Under the pieces are notes generated by a model. The model saw nothing but the letters and a program-made list of their open reading frames with translations, was not told the origin of the DNA and searched no databases. A stretch of DNA of 64,000 nucleotides, from NCBI GenBank assembly GCA_009869945.1, contig WIXG01000116.1, positions 140,959 through 204,958 on the forward strand. The letters run 5' to 3'. A program made the translations under genes and the position numbers. Each line of letters begins with the position of its first letter. Within the stretch, counting starts at the first letter, position 1. This document shows positions 23,616 through 35,967 of the stretch, piece by piece. Origin of the DNA: Mesaphorura yosii. Taxonomy: Eukaryota > Arthropoda > Collembola > Poduromorpha > Tullbergiidae.

Positions 23616-25613
23616 TTAGGCATAGAAATTTGAAACAGGTGAGTACAGTCTCACGACTCCTTCGCCGCCCGCTAAGGCAACAATGTTATTTAGTGAATGG
23701 ACGTCCGGCAGTTCTGCTTGAATTCTAATACTTGATAGGAGATTCAGTCCGGAGCTTGGTTCGAAAACGTTAAGCACGCCATCAGAAGAACATGTGAGAA
23801 CGGAGCCCAAACCATGATACACTCCCTGAATGGCTCTTGTATGAAGACCGGAGTATTTCTGTAAGGAAAACACTCAACTTATATACTTTGGCTTCGACAT
23901 TAATTCGAGTTCAATGTTCAACCGATGTTTACCTTAACAATTTTGAATTGCTTCGAGTCGACCAAGTACAAATTTCCAAGCTTGTCGCCAATATAGAACA
24001 ACGAAGCTGGATCTTCTCTTCGAAATGACAAACAAGTCGGATACGCAGGCCTCTTAAGCTGTGGAAGGGATTCGATCTGAATTATTGTAATCATAGCATC
24101 CATTTACAGCGTTCATTAAAATTGGATTTGCTTACAGCGACAATCTTTTCCACCTTTCCTGCTTTAAGATCGTACTTGATTAAACGTCCATCTTCCCCAC
24201 AACTGATGACATTATTTTCATCCATGCCAAGTGCCAATACCGATCTTTTATGTTGAGTGTGAAGGCTAATTGGCTCTGAAGTTGTGCTGACTCTTGGGTC
24301 AAATAGCAATACTTTTCGGTCAAATGTCCCAGCTGCCATCAAGTTTTCCATTGCACTCAGACACAAACATGGTGAGTTGGTCCTGGAACACGCAACATAT
24401 TGCATTGCATATTATGTAACAATACGAATAGATAAATCATAAACTTCCTTACTTGTACTCAGATACCAGCTGAAAATCCGATTTTCTGTCCCAGCACTTC
24501 AAAGTATTATCCCAAGAACTTGTACAGAAAAAGATTATAGAAACAATACACTAGCACGTTTTCTAAATCCTTCTTGAAAATTGTATTGCTCACTCACCCA
24601 GAGAAGAGACATGACGGGTTTGTCGCGAAGGACCAAATCCAGCCTTGATGCGCTCCGTCTTTGCGTGAAACAAGACCTGGAACTACTTCATAGGGCGGCT
24701 GACCCATCATATCAAAACACTTCTCAACATTGTAGATGTTAATAGACCGATCTCGCGAGCCCGAGACAAGAAATTCTCCATTCTGCCAAAAAGTTCCGTT
24801 GTAGTGGCAAATAGTTATATAGGCATTCAAGGGATTAACTCACGTTGAACAGGTGGACCGCATCGACACAACCAATATGACTGTGCAACTCCACGTTTCT
24901 GAGATTAATACCATCGTTTCCCCAAAGTGCAATTTGTTCTTCTCGTTTAATACATGCCTGGCTCCACCTGAACTCGTCTTCATTTACTGGAACCGGTGGA
25001 TAAATTCCATTTCTGAACCAGCGCTTTGTTTGACGGATTCTCCATGTCGTTTCGTTGGAAAGTATGCAGTGAAATCTCTTACAGACAAGGGACACTGTTC
25101 GAATGAGGTTGCCAGCGTCCAGGAACGAGCATATCTTCAGAAATAGCTGACAAATGAAAATGAAATCCAATTAGAAGAGGCTCGAAGTCGTAACATCGCT
25201 TTGCACGGATTTCTCACCTCGACGGGAAGCGTGTCCAGTGTACACTCATCAATGTTGAGTTCGTCTTCTTTATCAATAACCCCAGTCTCTTCGTCAGACT
25301 TTGGTTTGAAATTGTGCTTAGTTCTTGAGTCGATTTTGTTCAGTCCGAGCAGGAGAGTCAAGTCCACGTTCAAATAAGGATCTGACACTGCAGTAGTGGC
25401 TGCCTCGTCTGACATGGTGGTGCTGCCACCAGAAGTATTATGTGGGTCGAACACTTCAACACCTTCTTCCTCCTCCTCATCATCCTGGTCCGCAGGCGTT
25501 CGATTGTTGGCCTCCTGGAAGAGGATGCTCAGGATGAATTGGACTTTCAACGCCAGGAGCTGTTGCTGATGGTCAAGACTAACCTGTTCAGATGATTTTG
25601 ACTGACTCTCCAT
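23616..25613 (-). CDS. FBXW9: F-box/WD-repeat protein 9 (SCF substrate adaptor)
   Basis: Substrate-recognition subunit of an SCF ubiquitin ligase. Seven exons on the minus strand (25613-25218, 25146-24844, 24782-24598, 24518-24453, 24382-24136, 24076-23933, 23858-23616) give 527 residues. The first 125 residues are acidic and Gln/Ser-rich. The F-box starts at TLPVELFLKICSFLDAGNLI (about residues 128-175) and is followed by the RW and FRWSQACIKREEQI region typical of FBXW9. WD repeats begin with GCVDAVHLF; visible repeat signatures include LVSGSRDRSINIYN, FSGSWDNTLKCWD, AAGTFDRKVLLFD and SCGEDGRLIKYD. The ATG at 25613 was chosen over an upstream in-frame GTG. One acceptor is AAG rather than CAG (before 24518). 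Confidence 0.88.
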
Positions 25614-26639
25614 CTTAATATTGAGGTGAAGCTGCCACACTTCACAAAATAGAATTAAGCAACTACCATATATCAAGCCTACTGAATGTTGTCTTGTGGG
25701 ATTGTAGTAATCCACACTTTACTTTAACTCATGGGCAGTGAAATAGAACGACTTACAGCGAAACTACAATCCTCGTCCAACTAAAAAATTAAGATTTTGC
25801 AGTAAATAATATAAAGCACGAAGGAGAAAGTTTACGAACTCTTTTGTCAAAATTGAGTTACTCCACAAGGAGAGTCTATTTTCATGCCAAATATGAACAT
25901 GAACAACTTGCCGTTTACGAATTCAGTTCTTTGTCTCATTTCTCATTCTCATTCGCGTCGCATCAGACAAAGATTAGTGTAGGAGTGATCTAGTGATGTC
26001 ATGATTGCTAATGCAAACTATTGCTCGAATCGAACTAATGTACTATTCTGCGTGATGTCTGGTGGTGGTCATATCAGTTTTGGTTTTAGATGACTGTTGC
26101 ATTGATGAACACGAACTCACATCGAGCTACTGCCGTGCCTGTCCGCCAAATCGCCACAGTGTCTAGTGTCAAAATGTTCCATTAGCGTTTCAGGAGTAAT
26201 GTACGCCGAAATTAACGAGACCGTGAACTTGTGGCCCTACTGCCCTACTCTATAATTAAAGTCGTAACCGGGAAATTGTCGATGGCATCGATTGCATAAC
26301 TTCGACCTTCAACTCATCAGAACTTGTCTCGTTTCTCAACATGCTCGCACGAAATTCGGATAACATTTTAGGAATTATGCCACCGCAATGCTGCACTTGA
26401 CTCCCCTGAAGTTATCTCATTATAGGCTCCTTCTCAAGTAGCGTAGCTTTTTCGCGATAGAGTTTTAAATACGATAATGGGTAAACACCCATCATTAATA
26501 ACGGACGAGAGTCTGCGGTAGGTGCCCATTCTTAAAGCAAGCCACTGTAGCTACGATCTGTGATAATCCATAATACTAGTATTTAGCACAGTACCTTTAA
26601 CGAGTTACATAAATATTACTCCGTCTTATAGCGTATACC
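25614..26639. promoter_or_regulatory. Divergent gap between FBXW9 and the dehydrogenase
   Basis: About 1 kb between two start codons on opposite strands, with no open frame of interest. It must hold both promoters. No clear TATA box is visible for either gene. Confidence 0.4.
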
Positions 26640-27838
26640 ATGGATAGGAAGAAGGTTCAAATTCCAACAGCGTTTCTAGCTGAAGCAGAACCCAGCAGTA
26701 AAACCGGCAAAATGTCGAGAGGAATCAGCATCTTTATTTCTGGTGCTAACCGTGGTTTGGGGTTGGAGATGGTTAGACAAAGTCTGGCGAAGTTCAGTCC
26801 TAAACATGTGTTTGCAACTTATCGTGATTTGGCGTCGGCAAGGGTAAGATTCCATACTCGCATCAACGACAGGGGGTTTTATGCACTGTGTTTATGCTTA
26901 CTTTTATTTAGGAGTTACAGAAAATTGCATCGGAAAACCCAAAAGTGCATCTTCTTCAGCTTGGTTAGACCCATGCACGCGAATGAACTGATGTTGGGTA
27001 CTGAAGTACAGTTTATTTAATATTTTATACAGATATTAAGGACCACACGAAGTTCGACAGCATCGCTCAACAAGTTGACAAAATCACAAACGGAGCCGGT
27101 CTGAACCTACTCGTGAATAATGCTGGCATTTATTCTGATGACGGTCAGAGCTTCTTTGAGATTACTAAAGAGACGCTCTTGAGTTACTTGGAGATTAACA
27201 CGGTTGGCAATGCCTTGATGACAAAGGTTTGTTTTGGCTTGGCTGCAGCTGGCCAGAAATAATGGTCACACATACCTCAACCTTGTTACAGTGCAAATCG
27301 ATGAATTTTCACAGTCGTTCTTTCCGCTGCTTGAGAAAGCCGGCAAGTTGGCAGCATCAAACTCAATTCCGCCCGGTGTTCAAAGCGCTGTCGTGGTAAA
27401 TATTACTTCCAGCTTCGCATCTATTGGCAATAATGCTGACGGTGGTTATTATGCATCCAGATGCAGCAGGGTAAGAAACAACGTTTGTGAAATTGTGATA
27501 TGACGGAAATGGCTTGACTCAAATAACATTTATTGCAGTCAGCGTTGAATGCGCTCACCAAAAATATGAGCGTTGAATTTATTCCAAAGAATGTGATGGC
27601 CGTGGCCCTAAGTCCGGGTTCGTCTCGATTTAATGAATTGTGAAGCTGAAGGATTATCCCACTATTTTAACCTTCGAATTGTGTGAATGCAGGCTGGGTT
27701 CAGACAGATCAAGGAGGTCCGAATGCCCCACTCAAGCCAAAGGAAAGCGTTGAGGGAATGCTCAATGTGATTAAAAATTTGTCCAAATCTGACAATGGCA
27801 AATTTCTTCAATACGATGGACAAGAACTTACGTGGTGA
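26640..27838 (+). CDS. Sniffer/C-factor-like short-chain dehydrogenase
   Basis: NAD(P)(H)-dependent short-chain dehydrogenase related to sniffer carbonyl reductase. Exons 26640-26843, 26912-26963, 27033-27226, 27315-27470, 27539-27617, 27693-27838 give 276 residues from the first ATG; a second ATG at 26712 would remove 24 residues and start just before the Rossmann strand. Cofactor motif SGANRGLGLEMV, then LLVNNAGIYSDDG, catalytic-Ser segment NITSSFASI, and GWVQTDQGGPNAPL after the active site. Where sniffer has YRTSKSALN, this protein has YYASRCSRSALN: Tyr195 is followed by Arg199 instead of Lys, and three residues are inserted at the exon 4/5 junction. The fold is secure; activity is uncertain for that reason. 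Confidence 0.85.
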
Positions 27839-28295
27839 AAAAGTGCGGCGGCGATATTCAGGCATATGTTAAGCTTCAATACCATTTCGGAGCTATAAAG
27901 CGTGACCACTTCCGCGTTATTTGCTAAATTGTAATCACGTCAGTCAATAATTAAAAGCGACAAAGATATTGCGGCACAGACATCTACATTTTAATAAGCT
28001 TTCATTTTTTTATTTGACTTAAAGTTTAATGAATGAAATCTTAATCCTGTGGTTTTTTGAACTGCACTTAAGACGTGGTGGCTACGTCTTTCTTCATCCT
28101 CAATTGATGCAATTAACTTTAGATGGCTTGTTGATTGCGTTGAAATGTTTCCAAAAACACAATTTAATTAGAACGCGATTGGGGCTGTATTTTAAAAGCC
28201 ATTCGCTCTCGAGCAAATGAGCCAGTTAAAGTTATTGAATAACCCACTGAGAGTAAAAGGATCGAAGAGAAGGTCTCATTTCCTTGTCCTTCAAA
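27839..28295. other. Intergenic
   Basis: AT-rich stretch between the dehydrogenase gene and the terpene-synthase-like remnant. Short frames only. Confidence 0.4.
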
Positions 28296-28750
28296 ATGTC
28301 CATCAGCAACGGACCCCGCCAAGTTGTCGAGCTCACTGCAACCGACAGTCCAGATACCGGTCCACTAGAAGAAATTTGGGCCAGGTTTCTTTGTGTGACC
28401 AACCCCGGGGAGTATCAAGAGCCCCCAAAAGCCCAAGTGGAAGAACACATTGCCATCATCATGGCCTGGGTCAACGGACTGAACTACCCTGAAACGTACA
28501 CATCGAAGTACGAGCGGATGGCTATAATTGGTGGCGGTTTAGTATGTACTCAGCACCTAAGCTTGATCCGCATGGTGCAAAGGCCATTGCATATAGTAAG
28601 TTTTGTATTTGGCTGATGACAATGGGCGATATTATCGATGGGATAATACGCGATGACCGCCGATTGAAACAAAATACATTAACCAACATTCGGAAAGATC
28701 TGCAAGTATTCATTGACATTCTTGACACGAAATACCACGTAAAAGATTAA
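28296..28750 (+). pseudogene. Terpene-synthase-like N-terminal remnant, frameshifted
   Basis: Two overlapping frames encode pieces of one protein. From ATG 28296, frame 1 gives about 80 residues (PLEEIWARFLCVTNPGEY through YERMAIIGG). The next piece lies two bases out of frame from about 28538 (MYSAPKLDPHGAKAIAYSKF then CIWLMTMGDIIDG) and stops at 28750. The order YP/YS, then an aromatic-rich helix and an acidic DxxD (GDIID), resembles the first half of class I terpene synthases, where DDxxD binds magnesium and diphosphate. There is no room for an intron at the shift, the first Asp is Gly, and I find no downstream exons carrying the second metal motif. A dead fragment or an assembly error. 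The family call is tentative. Confidence 0.4.
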
Positions 28751-29617
28751 ATTCCTGAGAAACGTTGGACGATTTACCATTACAACCTCTTGATAAGTGG
28801 TTCAGAAGTTTATGACGCTTTGTCTGAGAACTAGTGCTCGCACCGAGCCGAGCCAACGTTGGACTCGGCTCGAAGTCGAAATAACACGCTTTTTTTACTT
28901 TTCTTTCTAATTTTTCCATGAAAAACGGCCACAAAAGACTTCGAAGTAGCTTTAAATTAGCGACAATGAATGAACAAGATCGCCCGCCCAGGAGCTCTTA
29001 CGCAGAAAGCATGACTAGTGCGTAGTCCCACATTACGTGACTAAATGCTGACCGCAAATTGCAATAATTAGTTTCAAGAAATAATCCAATTGCTTCAGAT
29101 GAATAAATGAACTACAGATTGGCAAACGTTTATTGCAAAGTGTACGAGCACTCGTTTATTAGCTAAAATTGTAACTGGCAAGTAAGGCAACTCCATTTCA
29201 CTCCGCACACCTCCACAAGACGAAAGACGCATTAATGTAGTCGCCGAATTGAGTATTCTCGTAAGTACCGACAGTAATTAAATCTTGAGTAATCGAACAA
29301 GTAGGGAGTGCCAACAAACACAAGCCTCAACTTTCAAATCTACGCACAATCTGATTGTACGACATCAAACTCTATTCTTGTCTGGTCAAGGGCACTATTG
29401 TAATTCAAACTAATAATTTTATAAACGAAAGCTATAATATGATACCATTCTCGTCTAACTTATAATTTAAGTTGAAACTTATTAAAGAGGGCAGTGCAGG
29501 ATGAGAATTTAAAATACAAAATCTAGAATACCACGACAGTTGCCGATAAAATTCTTGCATTTAGTGCTGCCAAAATATATGACGAACCACAGTTTATGGA
29601 ACAAATATACTGATACA
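28751..29617. other. Intergenic, no gene seen
   Basis: AT-rich with only short frames. No RNA gene or repeat recognised before the transposon at 29618. Confidence 0.45.
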
Positions 29618-29939
29618 CAGGGTAGCTAGAGATTGCTGGTAATCGGCAGAGCCTTCTCCTCCTCCATGTCACTAAACCAGCTACGCGTTGTAAAGCACGA
29701 AAGTTCAGTCATATTGCTTGCGAGACAGAAATTGTGCAATACAAATTCCATGCAGCAATTAAAATTCTGGTAATTGTATTCAATACTTTCATCAATACGC
29801 AAATGGCGTTTTTATGGAGTTGCTATAAAGTTTACTGAAAATTTAGCTGACCGATGTCAACAAAACTTTCCCATATAAATCATCCAATTCGCCACCTTTA
29901 AGAGGCTCCGCCGAGCACCAGCAATCTCCAGCCGCCCTG
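29618..29939. mobile_element. Non-autonomous hAT-like DNA transposon (MITE)
   Basis: A 322-bp element with about 37-bp terminal inverted repeats. The left end starts CAGGGTAGCTAGAGATTGCT (29618) and the right end is the imperfect reverse complement, finishing CCCTG at 29939. It is flanked by imperfect 8-bp duplications: CTGATACA at 29610-29617 and CTGATACG at 29940-29947 (7 of 8 match). CAGGG termini with 8-bp target duplications are hAT-like. No transposase frame inside. Confidence 0.7.
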
Positions 29940-29940
29940 C

Positions 29941-30425
29941 TGATACGGTTAAGTCATACTGAAGAAATAAAAATATTTTTTTTTCAAAACTTCAGTTTCA
30001 CTCACTGGTGAAAATTTTCCGCCAGCAATGGAGATTTCTAATCAGAAAATGGTATATTCCTATTATAGCGACACGTCGCCAAATTTCCTGAAACTGATAG
30101 TATAGACTAATTTGGGCATATTCCTATTATAGCGACACGTTGCGGAAAGTCACATTGGGAAGGTGAAGGGTGTGGAGTCAAGAGGTCAAGTTCAAATGGC
30201 CATAACTTTTTTTGGCAGCGCTTCCGACACGGGGGACCAGTTTTTCTGAACTCAGCTTAGTCAAATTAGTCTATACTATCAGTTTCAGGAAATTTGGCAA
30301 CGCGTCGCTATAATAGGAATGTTCTCAGAAAGTTTAACCACCTTCTCCAATTACCTACGGTTGCTTGGTAACGTAAAAAGTTGAAGAAATAGAACAAAAT
30401 TTTCCAGTATGACTCAACCGTATCG
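29941..30425. mobile_element. Palindromic MITE with 19-bp terminal repeats
   Basis: Outer inverted repeats: TGATACGGTTAAGTCATACT at 29941-29960 and its complement at 30406-30425 (one internal mismatch over 19 bp). Inside is a second inverted pair of about 60 bp (about 30056-30114 and 30260-30323, containing CCTATTATAGCGACACG), plus a third partial copy of the same 20-mer as a direct repeat near 30118-30145. No coding capacity. The left end abuts the hAT-like element. Confidence 0.65.
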
Positions 30426-30591
30426 TGAAGTCAATGGTGTGACGAACTGTACCATTGTAAGGATGGAAGGAAGTAATCTGAAGCTTAAATAGTACCTAGT
30501 TACTAATACTAATCTAAAACACTATTACTACTTCAGAAAGTCCAATCCAACGTTGATATGCTCTTCAGTCCGCATCCCATTTCCAGATCTT

Positions 30592-32407
30592 CTATACCAC
30601 ATTTCTGTGCTTCTCACACCACGCCATGAGAGCCACACCTCCAGGCAACCCGTCATCAAGAACACCTTCCATCTTGAGTTTATTACTTGAGGCACAAGTG
30701 ACGTGAAACGCAACCGTGCATCTCTTAAACTGGCACTGTATACAAGCTCCCTGGCCCTTCCCCTTCTTGCACAAGGAACATTTGAGGGCCCAACGATATT
30801 TGTCGATCATATTTACGTTGATAACAAGGTCGATGTCATCGGGACTGAAACAAGCGAAAACAAAACAGTAATTTAGCCATCGTAGTTGGTTTAAAAATCA
30901 GGTAAACATTTAATGAACTTGTTGGAAATAGGGGAACAATCCTAGGAGAGCCCCACACCTGCAGGTGTCTTCATTTTGCCACGGGGCAGCCTTTACATGA
31001 AGGTATTTTTTACAACTTTCGAAGCATTTTTGACAGCATTACTGGTGCTTCCCCAGTTCGAAAAAATGTTTTTCAGACTCTCCTGACCATAAGCTTTCAA
31101 ATGGCATCACATTTTTGAAAATATGAGGTGCGGGGGTTTGCTAGGATTATACCGAAATAGGCTTACTTTAGGAAGGTAACTTCTGGAATCCACATGGTAC
31201 AAAACACGTGCGCCCAGGACTTGTTAGAGGGGCTACGAACCGGAACCATTGCCCCTCCTTGATTTGGGCAAAATATGCACTTCGGAATGTCTTGCAGTCC
31301 CTTGGCACACGGCTTACAGAACCATTCTACAAATTAAGAACACTTGTCATCAATTTTGTTCATCGCGAGTAATGTGAAATGTCTTAATTCTTAATAATAC
31401 CTGAATCAGGAATTTCCTTCACGCCGTAGCATGCCTGGTGTACGCAGATATTGCATTTATCGCAGAATAACATTTCGTTATTTTCTTCGGCGTACTTGTC
31501 ATCACAAACGCTGCACCGTGCCTCTTCGTCAATATCCTCGGGCACCTCGGGGTTTTTCAATTTTTTCTTACTCTTTGGCCCGGGTTTATCTGGAATTGTT
31601 GAGAAATGTTGTTGTTCAATGAATTCGAATCTCATTGCAATACAGAATTCAATTATGTGAAAGGCGAAAGCACACTTACATCCACTGATTCCATTCACAA
31701 GCATTGGTCCATTAGTAGGCGTTGAACCAGGGTTTGCTGCAGAAGGCTCGTTGACAGTTTCCGATCCATTTTGAAAGGATGTCGGGATTGGGTTGGGTGC
31801 AGTAGCGGGCCTAGTGGGCTCGTACTTGGCTTCAAAGGATGGCGATGGGCTGACGTTCGTGGGTTCAGTTTTCCTCTTTTTCAGCGGCACTGGAGGCGTT
31901 GATGGTGACAATGAGGAACCATTAGCATTGTGAGCATTGTCCGTTGGGGTAGTTGGGGATACGCTTGACGGTAGGGTCGCCTCAGCTTGTCGTCGGCCAG
32001 GTCCATTCAGGACCTTTTTCTTTACTGCAGAGTGCTGATCTGAAATTGATTCTGGCAACAAAATCAATGCTGCATTCGTTTTACCGTCCGAGGCAACTAA
32101 ATCGGCGCTTTCAACTTTATCTTCAGTTTCCGCTTCCAATTCGTCTTGATTGAATCGAACTTCTGTGATTACACAAAATAATTCAGTCCCATTCGTTAGT
32201 ATTTACAACTGAGTTGATGAACTTACCGAATTGGTCGTTAATCCACTCTTCCATGTGCCTTTTCCACTCGAAAAGCTCGTTCACCTTCTTTCGGAGCTGG
32301 TAATTGTCATCTTCAAGCTGCCGCAATCTTACGAGGTATCTGCCTTCCGAAACAATTCGGTTGGAACTGGACTCATAACTGTACTTGGGGTTGCCGCCAC
32401 TGTCCAT
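30592..32407 (-). CDS. PHD-zinc knuckle-ePHD chromatin reader (JADE/BRPF-like)
   Basis: Nuclear histone-H3 reader module. Exons (minus) 32407-32227, 32162-31680, 31589-31401, 31326-31167, 30844-30592 give 421 residues. The N-terminus has a short coiled coil (RYLVRLRQLEDDNYQLRKK, about 24-60), then about 150 disordered Pro/Ser/Asn-rich residues. The first PHD is CSVCDDKY, NEMLFCDKCNICVHQACYG and EWFCKPC; the knuckle follows (CIFCPNQGGAM, then WAHVFCTMWIPEV); the extended PHD ends with CSLCKKGKG, ACIQC and AFHVTC. This order is shared by BRPF, JADE, rhinoceros and AF10/AF17. The spacing and WALKCSLC favour JADE/BRPF. The protein stops only 12-20 residues after the ePHD, unlike those longer families; a missed 3' exon is possible. 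Confidence 0.75.
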
Positions 32408-35400
32408 TGGGACTCTTTAAATCTGAATTAAGTAATCATTAAGCATAAGCAAGAAAACTAAATCAATTAGTGGTCGTATTCGGCTTACCTTATCTTTTCG
32501 TATTGTTGTTGATTGTTAGATGATTTTGGCAGGGTTAAGTAGTGAAACAGAGCTAGCAGGTTATCTCAAGTTTCCACACTTCACTACGAGATCATTTGAA
32601 CGAAAATTGAAGCCTTAGCTACAGTGAAGACACAATTTATTGCCATGCAATGATCATGTCCACTGCCTCCACAGCGTACTAGAATCTTGAATCGTCAATT
32701 CAACACTGAGCCGGAACGGAACGGAAGTCAGATTCGAATGCACTTCCACTCAGAGGGCTCAAGATTTAACCTGGGAGTTAGTTGAATGGATTGACGTTTG
32801 ACTTGTACTTGCAGATCGTACAGTCCTTACATTTGTTTTTGTATTTTTCATAACAAGTCGAAGAGCACGTACTAGATACTACGCATATAAGATATTTGAG
32901 CGGGATTTCATTTCAATTCTTCTCCGGTTCCAGTGCTTCTGCTCTGCCGATTTTGACAGCATCTGTAAAGGATTTGCGTGCGACACCACATTCAAGCCCA
33001 AAATATGCTGTCTACCTTTTGGAAAAGGGCACACCCGTACCGTAGCAAGATGGTATGGGTCATGAAAAATAAAATTAAAATCTGTTTCGGGTTAACTCAT
33101 TCATGAGACAAAACTAATACCGTGTTCTGCGTCGATATAACAAAGGCTGGAGGTGGACGACAAGCAAGGAGACTCCAAAATGCCGAAGTCCTGCCTCGTT
33201 GTTCATACTAAAATGAAAATTGGTCATTTGCCTATTATTAGTTAAGCGTTACTTCAGCATTAGCATTTGAACATAGAAATCCATAATGGTAACGGGAGTG
33301 TAATTTTCTTTCCTGTTCCACTGTATTCTTGATTTCACTGCGACTGAAACACAGTCATGAGACAGAACTAATGCACCCAACTGATAAATATCCGTCTTTA
33401 GTGTCACTTTGTTCTTGGTTACATGTATGCTGAGCTATTTTGATTCCTAGATAGAATTAATTCCTTTCTGACAAGTACTACGATTAAGATTCCAAAATCA
33501 TTCCACTTTTGGTATACTATATTCTGCATAGTAAAGCTAGACATGGGAATATTCTCAACCCGATTCTACTACGGGACTACGGCACGGGATAAAATCGTCT
33601 CCATTCAATTCGTGATGGCATCATGGCATAAGAAGTACACGAAAATGAAGTTCGAATTCGGGATTCTCTAGTTTATCAAAGGTTGGCGTTAGCATCGATG
33701 TCAATTCATGCTGGCTAGATAAGAGGGCAAATTAGGTCATGGGCAGGGCAATTTCTAGAACAAATACTGGTACCACAGTCTTTCAGTTTGTTTTTGCACA
33801 TACTAGCTTTTAATTAAAGCTTCATTTGATTGATCGCCACCGGCTGCTTTAATTAAGTGCAAAAGTGCAAATGCGTGAGTCACCGGCTGCATTTGAGATT
33901 CTATTATCATAAAGCAGTGGAAATGCAAAACAAAAATCATGCGAGAAACATAAGATAGAGCGCGACAAGAGCCCACCGCAGCGCGGCGACACGACAGCGA
34001 CAGAATTCACCAGAAACCGCATCCACCTTCGCATCATAATATCACATGAATCATGAATCATGTTGCCTGGCCGCACTCGACGCTGCGCTGTTGCAGTAAT
34101 ACCGTGCTGATGATCATCTCCAAATTAACATCTCATCAAAATCATAGCAAGACGAAAGAACCGAAGCGCAAAGCAGGGGGAAGGCGAAGCACTCATCAGC
34201 AACGGAACGCAAAACTGAAACCAAGCGCAGTGGCTGGCTGTCAGGGCTTGGCTTGGCTTTGCAAACGGGTAGCGACAGCGACGACAACAGAAGAGCTGGC
34301 TGGCAACCGGCTCTCTTTCCCTGACCCGTTGCGTTGTGCACCACGCATACATAAAAATTATGGAAATGGTTAATTCAATTGCACAATACCGACGAACAAC
34401 TCGTGTGTAATCTGCTATCTGCTGCACCGTAAGCGCTCACGCTCTGTACAAAGCGACAGACAGAGCAGCACACGGACGGGATTCACTTTCATTTTATTAC
34501 CTGCGTGCCGAGTGAGCACTTTACCGTCGCGTCGCGGCCATGCCATGCCCGATGCGTTGCGTCTGCTGGTTCTCACATTCGTCATGGTTTCAGGCTTGGC
34601 TACAGCTTTCGCTCTGCTGCTCTGGCGTTGGCTACTTAAAAACTATTTGCTATTTGCCTTCTCGCAGTTTACTTTTGCAACTCTTTCATTTCCGATTCGT
34701 CCCTGCCGTGCGTGCAAGCTGGTTGTGCCGTGTCTTGCTTGCGAGAGGATTGGGATATGGATTGGATGAGCCACAACAATACAATAAACACAATGAACCA
34801 AGCAAGAGCTGATACATAAACACATAGCCGAAAAGATGCGAGGTCCTCGAAGATTCTTGGAAGATGCTGCAAACTACTAATGCAGACGCTCTTTTATTGC
34901 GCACAATTAGGCTGCGTGATTTGATCAGTGGCCATTGGCTCATGATTTAATTACAGTCATCACTTGCGCCCTGTGCGTTATGCGTGATTTTATGGCATCT
35001 CTTTTACATTAACCTTTTTTGTCTAAAATGCAGTGCGGTGTGATGCGAGAAGATGCGAGAGGCATAGCTTATAGCGTATAGCTTTCCGAGCCGCGGTCTT
35101 CGTCGTATCGTGGGTTATATCGAGTCAATTGAATTTTTTCGTGTAAATGGGAATGGGACACAAATAGGTTGATGTTGTTGCTTCTTTATAGCGGAGCGGA
35201 GAGAGACTACTTGCGTTGGTTGCCGAATGAGTATGAATTCTTATTATTATGTATTCCGCTCATAATGTGTGCGCTCGTCGAAAATGAGAGACCCACTGCC
35301 ACTGCAGAAGAAGAAACACGGGGACGACGCTGCGGTGGACTGCACGGCTCAACGCAACTTTGATGCTAAACAAGAAGAAGAAATGAAAAGAGGTTCACAC

Positions 35401-35967
35401 ACAAAAAATAAGAATATGTGAACGTACTCCATTTTTGTGAATAAAAGATTATTTCAATTTTTATACTTATTTGACTGACACTTCATTGTGTTTAGGTTGA
35501 GTCAACAGAGCCACAGAGCACAGCACAGAAAGAGAAAGAAGAATAGGTGAACATTACACTCGTACTTATATGCGAGCAGGAGAGGACAAGTACAAAGTAC
35601 AAGAGGAAGGCAAGCCAAAATGGAGTTGGATGATCTTTTAAATAAAATCATCTTAAATTCAGTCCAGGCGCAGATCAACAGATTTGATAAGATAAGAAAT
35701 TAGTACGTCACGTCATGTGTGCAGTGCATTATCTCTCAATCTAGTGCTGGTGCCTGGCTGAAGTGTAGCACGACTGTAATAATAACAAACGTAAATACAC
35801 ACAATGTGTGTATAATAGTACGTAGTGAATTGTGGGTTAACAAACTTTTATACTGTAATCAGATTTTGTATTAAGATTAGGATATAATTGTAATTGTGCA
35901 CTGAGAGCAAACCAAGTCTGGAATAGGATAATACTATCAGTAGCAGGTGCAAACGACGTCAGTCACA
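32408..35967. promoter_or_regulatory. 3.5-kb divergent gap between two chromatin-reader genes
   Basis: No supported gene. The stretch 33,950-35,400 is richer in GC and CpG than the surrounding AT-rich DNA and contains several short unrelated open frames on both strands. It probably holds the promoter and 5' leader exons of BAZ2 on the right and of the PHD protein on the left. Confidence 0.4.

Noticed and set aside
28528..28545. A 12-base GT...AG 'intron' in the terpene-synthase-like fragment
   Set aside because: Too short to be spliced; a frameshift mutation or assembly error explains the frame change better.
34512..34812. Hydrophobic short frames on both strands in the CpG-richer region
   Set aside because: Two or more frames overlap on both strands with no family features; GC-rich DNA gives long frames by chance.
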